DNA of 64,000 bases from Candidatus Desulforudis audaxviator MP104C (GCF_000018425.1 NC_010424.1:496001-560000); one strand, 5' to 3'. Positions 26,087 through 37,492 are shown, numbered from the stretch's first letter. Translations and numbers: made by a program. The notes: generated by a model from the letters alone, not told the origin.

Positions 26087-26836
26087 GTGAAACAGTACCA
26101 GACCGAGGCCATCGTGCTGCGGGCGTCGGCCGTCCGGGAGGCCGACCGGACGCTCGTGCTCCTGACCCGCGACCGGGGAAAGCTGAGGGTCTGGGCCCAC
26201 GGGGCGGCCCGGCCGACGAGCCGGAAACGCGGCGCCGTGCAGCCCTTCTGCCGGTCCCGGTTCCTGCTGGAACGGGGGCGGGAGATAGATGTGGTGCGGC
26301 AGGCGGAGGCCCTGGAGGAGTTCCCCGCGCTGCACGCCGACCTGGAAGCCCTTGCCCTGGCGGGCTACGTGTGCGAGTTGGCCGAGGGCTTTGCGGCGGA
26401 AGGCCAAGCCGAACCCGGGATCTACGGGCTCTTGCTCCAGGTGCTGCGGCGGCTGGCGGAAGACAAAAGCGGCCTGCCGGTGCGGTTTTTCGAGGCCCGG
26501 ATTCTGGCGCTTACCGGTTTCGGCCCCGAGTTGGGATCTTGTGCGGGCTGTGGGGCGCAGCCTGTGGTGCCGGCCCGTTTCAGCCCGGCCTTGGGGGGCG
26601 TCCTGTGCCGGGGGTGTCGGGACCGGGACCCGCCCGCCCGTCCCTGCAGGTCCGCTGTGGTCCAGGTGCTAGGCAAGCTGCTGGAGTGGCCGCTGGACCG
26701 GCTGAAGGTGCTGCGCATCGACGCGGCGACTGGGCGGGAAGTGGCCGACATTCTCCAGGCCTGTGTCTGCCACCATCTGGAGAGAGAGCCCCGCAGCCTG
26801 GCCTTCCTGCGTAAAATGGGCATCTCCTCAAGTTAG
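26087..26836 (+). CDS. recO: DNA repair protein RecO
   Basis: Recombination mediator of 249 aa: N-terminal OB fold (TEAIVLRASAVREADRTLVLLT, followed by GKLRVWAHGAARPTSRKRG), helical middle, and the zinc-binding finger CAGC...CRGC (residues ~152-185). It loads RecA with RecR/RecF and anneals strands. GTG 26087. The usual Firmicutes order recO-glyQ-glyS is kept, with the palindromic element in the gap. Confidence 0.9.
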   Translation: MKQYQTEAIVLRASAVREADRTLVLLTRDRGKLRVWAHGAARPTSRKRGAVQPFCRSRFLLERGREIDVVRQAEALEEFPALHADLEALALAGYVCELAEGFAAEGQAEPGIYGLLLQVLRRLAEDKSGLPVRFFEARILALTGFGPELGSCAGCGAQPVVPARFSPALGGVLCRGCRDRDPPARPCRSAVVQVLGKLLEWPLDRLKVLRIDAATGREVADILQACVCHHLEREPRSLAFLRKMGISSS

Positions 26837-26923
26837 AGGTCAGGACCAGGGTTCCGACCTCGCTGCTTTCCTCTGGAAACTAAAGTTAGGATCCTGATCC
26901 TTAACTTAAAAGTCAAAGAAGGT

Positions 26924-26946
26924 AAAAAGGGGCCTGGCCCCTTTTT
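26924..26946. repeat. palindromic element, copy B
   Basis: AAAAAGGGGCC, one-base loop, and GGCCCCTTTTT (26924-26934 with 26936-26946), flanked upstream by AAAGTCAAAGAAGGT as in the 4.1-kb copy and downstream by two CCCCTTTTTCGGAAA-like strings. A second inverted repeat GTTAGGATC/GATCCTTAAC lies just before it (26885-26905). No glycine T-box is visible in this leader. Confidence 0.7.
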
Positions 26947-26972
26947 CGGAAACCCCTTTTTCGGAAAGGTGA

Positions 26973-27855
<883 letters not shown>

Positions 27856-27866
<11 letters not shown>

Positions 27867-29922
27867 CCTTGTGCTGGAAATCGGGACCGAGGAGATCCCG
27901 GCCCGTTTCCTGCCCCCGGCGCTTGCGGAACTGGCCGAAAAGGGCCGCGCCCTGCTGGCGGAATACCGCCTGGCCTATGCGGACCTGGCGGCGTACGGTA
28001 CGCCGCGGCGCCTGACCCTCTACGTCCGGGACCTGGCCGGCGACCAGGCCCCCCTGGTTCAGGAAATAAAGGGACCGCCCAAGAAAGCGGCGTTTGACAT
28101 TGACGGGGTGCCCACCAAGGCGGCGCTCGGTTTCGCCCGGAGCCAGGGTGTGGCCGTGGAAGACCTGGTGACGCGGGCGGTGGGCCCCGTGGAATACGTC
28201 TACGCGGTGCGGCAGGAGACCGGACGGCCGGCCGCGGAGATCCTAGCCGAGCTCGGCCCCCGGCTGATCGGGGCGCTTGTTTTCCCCAGGCCGATGCGCT
28301 GGGGCGACCAGGATTTCCGGTTCGTGCGCCCGATCCGGTGGATTCTCTGTGTCCACGGCGACCGGGTAATCGAGTTCACGGTCGCCGGAGTCCGGTCTGG
28401 ACCTCACACCTGGGGGCACCGCTTCCTGAGCGCCGGGCGCCTGCTGGTCACGACTGCCGGCGACTATTTCACCCTCCTGGAAGAAAACTTCGTGATTGTA
28501 GACCCGGCGCGCCGCCGGGAAATGGTGTGGGAACAGGTCCGGGCAGCCGCGGCGGCGGAGAGCGGCACGGTTGCGGACGACCCCGAGCTTTTGGCCGAGG
28601 TGGCCGATCTCCTGGAGTATCCCTCCGCTTTTTGCGGGTGCTTCCCGGAGAGCTACCTTGAACTCCCCGAGCCCGTGCTGGTCACCCCTATGCGCGAGCA
28701 CCAGCGGTACTTCCCGGTGCGAGACGGCACCGGGCGGCTGATGCCGTTCTTCGTCGGGGTGCACAACGGGACGGCCGAGCACCTGAACCTGATCCGGTCC
28801 GGGAACGAGAAGGTGTTGCGGGCGCGGTTGGCCGATGCCGCCTTCTTCTTCCGCGAGGACCTGGAGGTGCCTCTGCCCGACCGGGGACCGGAACTGAAAA
28901 AAGTGGTGTTCCAGGAGAGCCTGGGCACCATGCACGAGAAAGTGGAACGCCTGACGGCCTTGGCCGGGTATTTGTCGTCCGCCCTTGGGCTGGACGAAAC
29001 CGAGCGCGCCCAGGCGCACCGGGCGGCAGTCCTTTCCAAGAACGACCTCTTGACCAGCATGGTGTACGAGTTTCCGGAGTTGCAGGGCATTATGGGCCGG
29101 GAGTACGCCCTGCGCGCCGGGGAGGCGCCGGCGGTGGCCGAGGCGATCCGTGAGCAGTACCTGCCCGCCCCGGGCGGGGAAGAGCTGCCCGCGACCCGCG
29201 CCGGTCTGGTGCTGGCCCTGGCCGACCGGGCGGACAACCTGGTGGGGGCCTTCGGGATGGGCGTCCAGCCCACCGGGTCCCAGGATCCGTACGCCTTAAG
29301 GCGCCAGGCCCTCGGCATCTGCCACCTCCTGCTGGACACGCCGGCCTACCTTGACCTGGACGACTTTTTCCGGGAGGCGTATGCCGCCTACGGCGGGCGG
29401 CTGACTGTGGAGGCCGGGGAGGTGGCGGCGCAGTTGGCGGATTTCTTCGGGCAGCGCCTGCGGGTCCTGTTCCAGGACCGGGGCCTTTCTTACGGGGTGG
29501 TGGAAGCGGCCCTGGCGGCCGGCCACGCCGACGTCCGGGACGCTTGGGAGCGGGCCACGGCGGTGGCGACCTTCCAGTCGCACCCGGCTTTCGCGGACAT
29601 CTCCACCGCCTTCACCCGGGCGAACAACCTGGCCAAGAACGCCGCCGGCACCCGGGTCGAGCCGGCACTTTTCAAAGACCCGGTGGAACACACCCTGTAC
29701 CAGGCCTTTCTTCAGGTGCGGGAGCAGGTCGAAGCCCAGATCGCCCGACGCCGGTACGGTGCGGCCCTGGCCGCGCTGGCGGAACTGCGCGAGCCGGTGG
29801 ACCGCTTCTTTGACGGAGTCATGGTGATGGTCGAGGAAGCGGCCGTGCGGGAAAACCGCCTGGCTCTTTTACGCTTGGTGGCCGATCTGTTCAAGGGCAT
29901 CGCGGACCTGTCAAAGTTCTAA
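27856..29922 (+). CDS. glyS: glycyl-tRNA synthetase beta subunit
   Basis: tRNA-binding subunit of about 688 aa. It opens with [19 protein letters not shown] and contains [19 protein letters not shown], an HD-like region ([20 protein letters not shown]) and the C-terminal anticodon-binding domain. ATG 27856 is chosen over the frame start at 27847 because AAGGAGG lies 8 nt upstream within the glyQ end. Full length for the family. Confidence 0.95.
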
Positions 29923-30057
29923 ACTGTAAAATCATCCCGGCGGCGGCTTTCCGCCTGCAGGAAAACCGGGTCGAAAGATAGTATTTAAGGTTAGCATTGT
30001 GCACATATATTCGGCCGTAACGGAGTATTGGTATGGCATATTGCTCCGGTGGGAGTG

Positions 30058-30705
30058 ATGAACTTGGAGCTGACCAAACGTCAAGAAGCGATTCTGGAAA
30101 TTGTCAGGAGCAATGGACCGATCACCAGCGAACAGATCGCCGACCGGCTTTCCCTGACACGGGCCACCCTGCGCCCCGACTTGGCCATTCTGACTATGGC
30201 CGGCCTCCTGGAAGCCCGTCCCCGCGTCGGCTACTTTTTCAGCGGCAAGTCCCCGAACCGCATTGTGGCCCAGAAGCTTCGCCGGATTGAAGTGGGAACC
30301 GTCATGTCCCGCCCCGTGGTCGTGCAGGACGACTCGTCCACCCACGACGCCATCGTGGCCATGTTCCTGGAAGACTGCGGCACTCTGTTTGTGGTTGACG
30401 AGCAGGGTTTGCTGCAGGGTGTGGTGTCCCGTAAGGACCTTTTGAAGTTGAACATGGGTGGACCCCAAGACCTGCAAAAACTGCCGGTCGGGATCGTGAT
30501 GACCCGGATGCCCAACATCGTTACGGTGGAGGCCGGGGACTCGGTCTGGACCGCGGCTAAGAAACTGGTGGTACACGAGGTGGACGCCGTGCCGGTTACG
30601 CGGCGGGTGGCCAGGTCGGACGGGAAGGACGGTCTGGAAGTGGTTGGGCGCTTAAGCAAAACAAATATTACCCGGCTCTTCGTCGAACTCGGAGAGAGTA
30701 CGTAA
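30058..30705 (+). CDS. HTH-CBS transcriptional regulator (CcpN-like)
   Basis: A 215-residue repressor-type protein. A winged helix-turn-helix ([20 protein letters not shown]...[16 protein letters not shown], residues ~4-50) is followed by two CBS motifs ([20 protein letters not shown] and [18 protein letters not shown]). This layout is that of CcpN/YqzB, which represses gluconeogenic genes in Bacillus, and its partner PPDK-regulatory gene follows as in many Firmicutes. ATG 30058 sits close to GGTGGGAG; neighbouring GTG/TTG starts are possible. Confidence 0.87.
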   Translation: MNLELTKRQEAILEIVRSNGPITSEQIADRLSLTRATLRPDLAILTMAGLLEARPRVGYFFSGKSPNRIVAQKLRRIEVGTVMSRPVVVQDDSSTHDAIVAMFLEDCGTLFVVDEQGLLQGVVSRKDLLKLNMGGPQDLQKLPVGIVMTRMPNIVTVEAGDSVWTAAKKLVVHEVDAVPVTRRVARSDGKDGLEVVGRLSKTNITRLFVELGEST

Positions 30706-30746
30706 AGGAGGAGTTTGCGATCGCTGATCTAGAACACACCCGCCCG

Positions 30747-31556
30747 GTGGTTTACGTGGTATCCGATTCGGTCGGGGAGACGGCCGAGATGGTCACCCGG
30801 GCGGCGGTCAGCCAGTTCAACCACGGGCACCTGGAGATCAGGCGGGTGCCGTATCTGAACGAGCCGGAAGATATCCGCGAAATCGTGGAAGAGGCCGCCG
30901 GTTTTGCCAGTATCATCGTGTTCACGCTGGTGCAGCCGAACCTGCGGGAGATTCTAGTCCAGGAGGCCGGCGCCCGGAACATTCGGGCCGTGGACGTCAT
31001 GGGCCCGCTGATCGAGGCCCTGGGCACGATCACTACCACCACGCCACGCCTGGAACCGGGCCTCATGCGCAAAGTCGACGAGGAGTACTTCCGGCGGGTG
31101 GAGGCCATTGAATTCGCGGTGAAGTACGACGACGGGAAGGACCCCCGCGGCATCATCCAGGCGGACCTGGTGGTGCTCGGCGTCTCCCGCACCGGCAAGA
31201 CCCCGCTGTGCATGTACCTGGCGCACAAGCGGATCAAGGCGGCCAACATCCCGCTGGTTCCGGAGGTGGCCCCGCCGGAGGAGATCTTCACCCTGCCGCC
31301 GCACCGGCTGATCGGGCTGAACGTCAATCCCCAGCAGCTGGTGGATATCCGCAGGGAGCGCCTGAAAGCCCTGGGCCTGCCGGCGGACGCCGGCTACGCG
31401 CGCAGTGAGCGCGTTTTAAAAGAACTGGCATACGCGCGCAAGGTCTTCCAGCGTTCCGGCTGTTCGGTGATCGACGTCACCAACAAGGCTGTCGAGGAGA
31501 CAGCCGGCAAGGTGCTGGAGATCTACCACAAGGGCGAGCGCTATCGGTCTGAGTAA
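30747..31556 (+). CDS. pyruvate, phosphate dikinase regulatory protein (bifunctional kinase/phosphorylase)
   Basis: DUF299/YqfL-type enzyme that ADP-dependently phosphorylates and Pi-dependently dephosphorylates PPDK. It opens [19 protein letters not shown], has the P-loop [15 protein letters not shown] (residues ~148-162), and ends in the conserved [15 protein letters not shown] region. GTG 30747 is the first ordinary start, but it has no ribosome site. The strong AAGGAGGA at 30705-30712 instead points to an in-frame ATC at 30720-30722, which would add nine residues. Adjacent to the CcpN-like gene, forming a pyruvate/PEP control module. Confidence 0.88.
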   Translation: MVYVVSDSVGETAEMVTRAAVSQFNHGHLEIRRVPYLNEPEDIREIVEEAAGFASIIVFTLVQPNLREILVQEAGARNIRAVDVMGPLIEALGTITTTTPRLEPGLMRKVDEEYFRRVEAIEFAVKYDDGKDPRGIIQADLVVLGVSRTGKTPLCMYLAHKRIKAANIPLVPEVAPPEEIFTLPPHRLIGLNVNPQQLVDIRRERLKALGLPADAGYARSERVLKELAYARKVFQRSGCSVIDVTNKAVEETAGKVLEIYHKGERYRSE

Positions 31557-31559
31557 CCA

Positions 31560-32147
31560 ATGAGTGAGCTGCGCCTGTTCTGGGCCGTTAATCTGCCCGG
31601 CGGCTTAAAAGCCGAGTTGGGCCGGCTTCAGGCCGAACTGCAAAATTTGCCCGTCGACTTGAAATGGGTGGAGCAGGAAAACCTGCACCTGACGGTGAAA
31701 TTTCTAGGTGAAGTTGACAGTTCCAGGGTGTCGGCCCTGACCCGGGCGGTTTCCGGTAGCGTATCCGGTCTGGTGCCGTTTTCGCTGGAATTGACGGGGT
31801 GGGGCACTTTCGGCCGCCCGCCGCGCGTGCTCTGGATCGGCGTGGGCGGCGCGGTGGAGAAGCTCCAGGAATTGTGGGTCCGGGTGGACCGGGCTCTTGC
31901 CCCGCTCGGCTTCCCGGCGGAGAAGTCCTTCTCGCCGCACCTGACCCTGGGGCGCCTGCGGTCCGCCCGGAACGTGGCCGCCCTGCGGGAGCGCGCCGGG
32001 GCCCTCGCGGCCGACCGCGGTTCCTGGGGCGGGTTTACGGTCGACCGGGTGGACCTGATGCAGAGCACCCTGACGCGTCAAGGTCCGGTATACCGGGTAG
32101 TCTCGACGGCCGCCTTGAGCGGCGGCTCCGGGCGAAAAACCGACTAG
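31560..32147 (+). CDS. thpR: RNA 2',3'-cyclic phosphodiesterase (LigT/ThpR)
   Basis: 2H phosphoesterase of 195 aa. The two catalytic HxTx motifs are plain: HLTVKFLGE (residues ~43) and HLTLGRLRS (~residue 127). It opens RNA 2',3'-cyclic phosphates. ATG 31560 begins 3 nt after the preceding stop, so it is cotranscribed with the PPDK regulator. RtcB, which consumes such ends, is encoded 13 kb upstream. Confidence 0.9.
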   Translation: MSELRLFWAVNLPGGLKAELGRLQAELQNLPVDLKWVEQENLHLTVKFLGEVDSSRVSALTRAVSGSVSGLVPFSLELTGWGTFGRPPRVLWIGVGGAVEKLQELWVRVDRALAPLGFPAEKSFSPHLTLGRLRSARNVAALRERAGALAADRGSWGGFTVDRVDLMQSTLTRQGPVYRVVSTAALSGGSGRKTD

Positions 32148-32170
32148 ACACAAGGAAGCGAGGGATTGCC

Positions 32171-32791
32171 GTGCTGATAGTGGCCGTAAACGGCAGCCCG
32201 CGGAAGGACGGTAACACCGCCTACCTTCTCAAAGCCGCTCTGGACGAGGCGGGGGCCATGGGCGCCCAAACCGCCTACATCCAAGCTTCGGAGGTAATCA
32301 AGGAGGCGAAGATCCCGTTCTGCGCGCACTGCTCCACACCCTGCAAGGGCGTGTGTTACGAGGGGACCGCCCTGGCGGAGGCGTTGGACCTCCTGCGTGA
32401 GGCGGACGGGGTGATCTTGGGGAGCCCGGTCTATTTCGCCACCGTTTCGGCCCAACTCAAGGCGTTTTGGGACAAAACCCGCCGGCTGCGCAAGGACTTC
32501 GCACTCCTGAACGTGGTGGGCGGGGCGGTGGTCACTGGCGGTTCACGGTTCGGGGGGCAGGAGACCACCGTCCGCGCGCTGCACGATATGATGATGACCC
32601 AGGGGATGACGATCGTCGGAGACGGGCATTTGAGCGGGGACGCCGGGCACCAGGGCGCCTGCGCCCAACAGCCGGCCCGGGATGACTCCGAGGTAGACAA
32701 GCGCATGCGCCTGCTGGTGCGCCGGGTGGTGGAGGTGGCCCGGGCGACGGCCGAGCTTCGCCGGGCAGCCCGAACAGCCGCCAAGGGTTGA
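32171..32791 (+). CDS. NADPH-dependent FMN reductase-like flavodoxin-fold protein
   Basis: Iron-sulfur flavoprotein-like family. It begins LIVAVNGSPRKDGNTAYLLK (FMN phosphate-binding loop), then a cysteine patch CAHCSTPCKGVC (residues ~52-63) where relatives hold a cluster or redox pair, then GVILGSPVYFATVSAQLKAF. The C-terminal region is helical and basic. GTG 32171 follows AGGGA. A strong terminator follows the gene. The substrate is unknown. Confidence 0.82.
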   Translation: MLIVAVNGSPRKDGNTAYLLKAALDEAGAMGAQTAYIQASEVIKEAKIPFCAHCSTPCKGVCYEGTALAEALDLLREADGVILGSPVYFATVSAQLKAFWDKTRRLRKDFALLNVVGGAVVTGGSRFGGQETTVRALHDMMMTQGMTIVGDGHLSGDAGHQGACAQQPARDDSEVDKRMRLLVRRVVEVARATAELRRAARTAAKG

Positions 32792-32798
32792 GAAAGCT

Positions 32799-32827
32799 CC
32801 CCGGGCCCCGGTGGCCCGGGGTTTTTT
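32799..32827 (+). terminator. strong rho-independent terminator
   Basis: A 9-bp GC-only stem CCCCGGGCC/GGCCCGGGG (32799-32807 with 32813-32821) followed by six T residues. It closes the 30.0-32.8-kb operon and precedes dgt. Confidence 0.9.
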
Positions 32828-32859
32828 ATCAGGTGAAAAGGTGAAAGGGGCGAGCACCT

Positions 32860-33882
32860 TTGCGCAAAGCCGAACTGCGCCACCGGACCGAGACGTGGGA
32901 GCGGGAAAGACTCTCGCCCTACGCCTGCCGCAGCGCCGAAAGCCGGGGGCGGGAGCGGCCGGAAGAGGAGTGCGACGTCCGGACCGCGTTTCAGCGGGAC
33001 CGGGACCGGATCATCCACTCCAAGAGCTTCCGGCGGTTGAAGCACAAGACCCAGGTGTTCATCATCCCGGAGGGCGATCACTTCCGGACGCGCCTGACCC
33101 ACACCCTGGAAGTGGCTCAAATCGCGCGGACGATTGCGCGCGCGCTCCAGTTGAATGAAGACCTGACCGAGGCCGTGGCCCTGGGCCACGATCTCGGGCA
33201 CACCCCTTTCGGGCATACCGGTGAGGCCGCCTTGAACGAAGTACATCCGGGCGGGTTCCGGCACAATGAGCAGAGCCTCCGAGTGGTGGAGCGCCTGGAG
33301 GGCGAGAGCGGCTTAAACCTGACCTGGGAGGTGCGCGACGGGATCGCCAATCACACCGGGCCGCGGCGACCGGCGACTCTGGAGGGCCAGGTGGTGCGGG
33401 TGGCGGACCGGATCGCCTACATCAACCACGATATCGACGACGCCTTGCGCGGCGGGGTGCTGACCCTGGACCGGTTGCCGGCGGACTGCCTGGGAATCCT
33501 GGGGCGCTCCCACCGAACCCGGATCAACACCATGATCGTGGACCTGATCGAAACGAGCCGCGATCAGCCGGTGATCGCCATGAGCCCCCGCATCGGCGAG
33601 GCGATGGACCGCCTGCGGCAGTTCATGTTCGATAACGTATACATCAGTTCCGAGGCTAAGCGGGAAGAGGGCAAGGCCATGCACGTGGTGCAGTATCTTT
33701 ACAGCTACTTCGTGGGTCGCCCGGAGGCGCTGCCAGCCGAGTTTCGGCGGCGGGCGGGGGAGGGCGGGTCCCGCGCGCAGGTGGTTTGCGACTATATCGC
33801 CGGAATGACGGACCGGTACGCGGTCGCCGTATTCCAGGATCTATTTGTGCCTCAAGGCTTCCCGGTGTGCCGGGAATCCTAA
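32860..33882 (+). CDS. dgt: dGTP triphosphohydrolase-like HD protein
   Basis: HD-domain dNTPase of 340 aa: FRRLKHKTQVFIIPEGDHFR, the first metal His in RTRLTHTLEVAQIART, the HD pair in VALGHDLGHTPFGHTGE, and the later YINHDIDDALRGG. Members hydrolyse dNTPs to nucleoside and tripolyphosphate. TTG 32860 lies inside a small inverted repeat (AAAGGTG/CACCTTT, 32837-32861) that could hide the start. The dgt-dnaG-sigA order is common in Desulfotomaculum-like genomes. Confidence 0.88.
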   Translation: MRKAELRHRTETWERERLSPYACRSAESRGRERPEEECDVRTAFQRDRDRIIHSKSFRRLKHKTQVFIIPEGDHFRTRLTHTLEVAQIARTIARALQLNEDLTEAVALGHDLGHTPFGHTGEAALNEVHPGGFRHNEQSLRVVERLEGESGLNLTWEVRDGIANHTGPRRPATLEGQVVRVADRIAYINHDIDDALRGGVLTLDRLPADCLGILGRSHRTRINTMIVDLIETSRDQPVIAMSPRIGEAMDRLRQFMFDNVYISSEAKREEGKAMHVVQYLYSYFVGRPEALPAEFRRRAGEGGSRAQVVCDYIAGMTDRYAVAVFQDLFVPQGFPVCRES

Positions 33883-33910
33883 AAATTGTCGACACAGGGC
33901 AGGAAATTAT

Positions 33911-35710
33911 ATGGTCACACCGAATAGCTTATATGGCGGGCTGATTCCCGAAACCCTGGTGGAAGAAGTGTTTTCCCGGACGGATATCCTGGACGTGATC
34001 TCCGAGCACGTCCGCCTGGAGAAGAGGGGCCGCAACTACGTGGGGCTGTGCCCGTTCCACCAGGAGAAGACGCCCTCGTTTACGGTGACGCCAGCGCGTC
34101 AGATGTTCTACTGCTTTGGCTGCGGGGTGGGCGGCAACGTCTTCAGGTTCCTGATGCTGAAAGAGAACCTGAGCTTCCCCGAGAGCGTGCGGTTTCTGGC
34201 TGGCCGGGTGGGCGTGGACATCCCGGTCACCGTCTCCCCGCGGGAGGAGAAGTACGAGCGGTACTACCGGATCAACGAGTGGGCCCGGGATTTCTTCCGG
34301 CGGCGGCTGGAGGCGGGGGCGGATGCCGGCCGGGCTCGGTCCTACCTGGAGAAAAGGGGAATCACGCCCGAGATCCGGGACCAGTTCCAGCTTGGCTTCG
34401 CCCCATCCGAGTGGCAGGCGCTGACCGGGTTTTTGGAACACAAGGGCTGTACGCCCAGGGAACTGGTGGAGTTGGGGCTGGCGGCCAGGGGTGACAGAGG
34501 GTACTACGACCGCTTCCGGAATCGGATCATCTTCCCAGTGTGGAACGCGTCGGGTCGGGTGATCGGTTTCGGGGGGCGGGCGCTGGACGATAGCCAGCCC
34601 AAGTACCTGAATTCCCCCGAGACGCCGGTGTTCCACAAGGGGCAGGTCCTGTACGCCTTGCACCTGGCCCGGCCAGCAATGCGCGATGAGGGTCGGGCCG
34701 TGATTGTTGAGGGGTACCTGGACGCGATTGCGGCGCACCAGTTCGGGATCAGGAACGCGGTAGCCTCGCTGGGGACCAGCCTGACGCGGGAGCAGGGCCG
34801 ACTGTTGATGCGGTACGCGATGGAGGTCCTGATCGCTTACGACGCGGACGCCGCCGGGGTCGCGGCCGCCATCCGCGGGCTGGACCTCCTGCAGGAACTC
34901 GGCTGCCGGGTCCGGGTGATTAGTGTGCCCGACGGCAAGGACCCCGACGATTTCCTGCGGGAAGAAGGGGTGGAGGGCTGGGTCCGGCTGACTCAATCGG
35001 CCACATCCCTCCTGGAGTACAAGTTGGTGCAGATCGGCGCCCGGACCGGCACGGCCACGGCCGCCGGCAAGCTGGCGGCCCTGCGGGAGATAATGCCTAA
35101 CCTGCGCGCACTGTCGAGCGAGGTGGAACGAGAGGAAGGTTTTCAGATCGCGGCCCGGGCTCTCGGGCTGACCTGGGAAACAATACGCAGCGAATATGTC
35201 CGATTTGCGGCAAACACCCAAGTAAAATGGGCAAATTCGGATAATATTGCTAAAAACATGCATAATATACTTAAACTTACTAAACCGTCCCAGGTCAGGG
35301 AAAAAACCGAAACCGGCTTACTGCGCCTCGTGCTGCAAAACCCCCCGTTTTTGGAGACGGTCAAACAGGAGTTAGGAGAATACGTTTTCAGGGACGCCAG
35401 GTACCAGCGGATCTATGACGCCTGGTTACGGCGCCGGGATAGACCCGGGTTTGAGCCTGCCTTGCTGGCGAACTACCTGGAGGATGACGACCAGCAGGTC
35501 CTCACGGCTCTGATGGGACTGGAGACACCCGGAGAAGGGGAGAACTTGCGCGCCGAACTGTCGGCGTATATCAAGGCGGTCAAACGCCTGGACCACAAGG
35601 AACAGTTGCGGGAGCTGTTGAACGACGTCGCTGCGGCGGAAAAGGCGGGCGACCGTGACCGGGTGAACCGGTTGATGCGTAAAATTCAGGAGCTATCCAA
35701 GACACCCTAG
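33911..35710 (+). CDS. dnaG: DNA primase DnaG
   Basis: A 599-residue primase. The zinc-binding CHC2 domain has Cys47, His50 ([10 protein letters not shown]) and Cys68/Cys71 ([10 protein letters not shown]). The TOPRIM core carries [15 protein letters not shown] and the DxD pair in [15 protein letters not shown]-terminal helicase-interacting domain follows (res ~470-599). ATG 33911 is preferred to upstream in-frame codons because the protein then starts just before the [15 protein letters not shown] helix. A short AT-rich patch at 35160-35290 encodes an unusually Asn/Lys-rich linker ([16 protein letters not shown]) unlike the rest of the gene. Confidence 0.95.
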   Translation: MVTPNSLYGGLIPETLVEEVFSRTDILDVISEHVRLEKRGRNYVGLCPFHQEKTPSFTVTPARQMFYCFGCGVGGNVFRFLMLKENLSFPESVRFLAGRVGVDIPVTVSPREEKYERYYRINEWARDFFRRRLEAGADAGRARSYLEKRGITPEIRDQFQLGFAPSEWQALTGFLEHKGCTPRELVELGLAARGDRGYYDRFRNRIIFPVWNASGRVIGFGGRALDDSQPKYLNSPETPVFHKGQVLYALHLARPAMRDEGRAVIVEGYLDAIAAHQFGIRNAVASLGTSLTREQGRLLMRYAMEVLIAYDADAAGVAAAIRGLDLLQELGCRVRVISVPDGKDPDDFLREEGVEGWVRLTQSATSLLEYKLVQIGARTGTATAAGKLAALREIMPNLRALSSEVEREEGFQIAARALGLTWETIRSEYVRFAANTQVKWANSDNIAKNMHNILKLTKPSQVREKTETGLLRLVLQNPPFLETVKQELGEYVFRDARYQRIYDAWLRRRDRPGFEPALLANYLEDDDQQVLTALMGLETPGEGENLRAELSAYIKAVKRLDHKEQLRELLNDVAAAEKAGDRDRVNRLMRKIQELSKTP

Positions 35711-35726
35711 AAAGGGGGGAGCAAGA

Positions 35727-36809
<1,083 letters not shown>

Positions 36810-36826
36810 CGCGGACGGCCCCCACA

Positions 36827-36855
36827 TTGACGGCGGGGCCGTTCTGAGTTATAAT
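36827..36855 (+). promoter_or_regulatory. promoter of the split tRNA gene
   Basis: TTGACG (36827-36832), 17-nt spacer, TATAAT (36850-36855). The tRNA starts 15 nt after the -10 box. Close to the sigma-A optimum. Confidence 0.85.
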
Positions 36856-36870
36856 CAGTCTTGCTATCGT

Positions 36871-37198
36871 GGGCCCATAGCTCAACGGTCAGAGCATCCG
36901 GCTCAAGGCAGCGAGTCTAAGTCGGGTTTCCGATATGACTTGGCTGTCAAGGGCTGCCTGGAGAGCAATCTCCAGGTGAAACCTGCCAAATTCGGGGAAG
37001 CCTAAACCGCAAGGCACGGTAATCCCGAGCCAAGCCTCTCCGGTCGGAACCGGTGAGGAAGGTGTAGAGACTAGACGGCAGGCACCCTCCAACGAGGGTG
37101 AAGGGATAGTCCAGACCACAAACCCGAAAGGGGCAACGAAAGTTGCAGTGGGAAGCATAACCGGCTGGTTCCAGGTTCGAATCCTGGTGGGCCCACCA
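36871..37198 (+). tRNA. CAU-anticodon tRNA (probably tRNA-Ile2) interrupted by a group I intron
   Basis: Joining 36871-36903 to 37156-37198 gives a complete 76-nt tRNA with encoded CCA. The acceptor stem is GGGCCCA/TGGGCCC, the D arm GCTC...GAGC, the anticodon loop CTCATAA and the T arm CCAGG-TTCGAAT-CCTGG. The anticodon CAT occupies the first three bases of exon 2. The first pair of the anticodon stem (27-43) is a T/C mismatch; the other four pair. The G-C acceptor end argues against initiator tRNA. The sequence looks more like the lysidine-modified tRNA-Ile2 than elongator tRNA-Met, but I cannot be certain. The break is between U33 and C34. Confidence 0.9.
36904..37155 (+). ncRNA. group I self-splicing intron (252 nt, no ORF)
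   Basis: The intron follows a U (36903) and ends in G (37155), as group I introns do. Core helices can be drawn by eye: P3 CCTGCC/GGCAGG (36980-36985 with 37075-37080), P4 TCGGG/CCCGA (36990-36994 with 37022-37026), P5 GCCT/AGGC (36998-37001 with 37010-37013), a P6 arm at 37033-37056, P7 GACTA/TAGTC (37067-37071 with 37105-37109), P8 CACCCTC/GAGGGTG (37081-37087 with 37092-37098), and P9-type GAAA hairpins at 37120-37146. The Q, R and S consensus strings (AATCCCGAGCC, TGTAGAGACTAGACGGC, AAGGGATAGTCC) are textbook. Candidate P1 pairs TCCGGCT of exon 1 with AGTCGGG (36920-36926). Resembles the IC3-type tRNA introns of cyanobacteria. Confidence 0.93.
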
Positions 37199-37200
37199 AA

Positions 37201-37234
37201 ATGGAAGTCGGAGGTCGGAGGTCGGAAGTCAGAC
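37201..37234. repeat. G-rich tandem-like repeat, copy 2
   Basis: Same 34-nt unit as at 23768-23801, with two C-to-T differences. It starts 3 nt after the CCA of the split tRNA. Confidence 0.65.
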
Positions 37235-37272
37235 TGCAGGAAAGTGGCGGCTCCGCCGTACGACAAACATAT

Positions 37273-37347
37273 GGGCGATTAGCTCAGGGGGAGAGCACCT
37301 GCCTTACAAGCAGGGGGCCGCTGGTTCAAATCCAGCATCGCCCACCA
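37273..37347 (+). tRNA. tRNA-Val (UAC)
   Basis: 75 nt with encoded CCA: acceptor GGGCGAT/ATCGCCC, D arm GCTC/GAGC, anticodon arm CCTGC-CTTACAA-GCAGG with anticodon TAC, T arm GCTGG-TTCAAAT-CCAGC. Uninterrupted. Follows the split tRNA by 74 nt and probably shares its transcript. Confidence 0.96.
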
Positions 37348-37492
37348 GTAACGACTCCGCGAAGCCTTAGAGCACACGCAAGGGTTTTGCGGTTTTTTGT
37401 TTGTGGGGGCTTGGATGAGTACAACTTGCCGAAACACGGCCGGGTTTCTCTGCTAGAATATATGGGAACCAGCAGAAGCGAGGGAATCTTGA

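Noticed and set aside
26837-26972. Glycine T-box before glyQS
   Set aside because: The T-box antiterminator sequence (GGGTGG...ACCGCG type) is missing; the gap is filled by the palindromic repeat element.
36889-37266. 125-codon frame opposite the split tRNA
   Set aside because: It is antisense to the tRNA exons and intron and is explained by their sequence.
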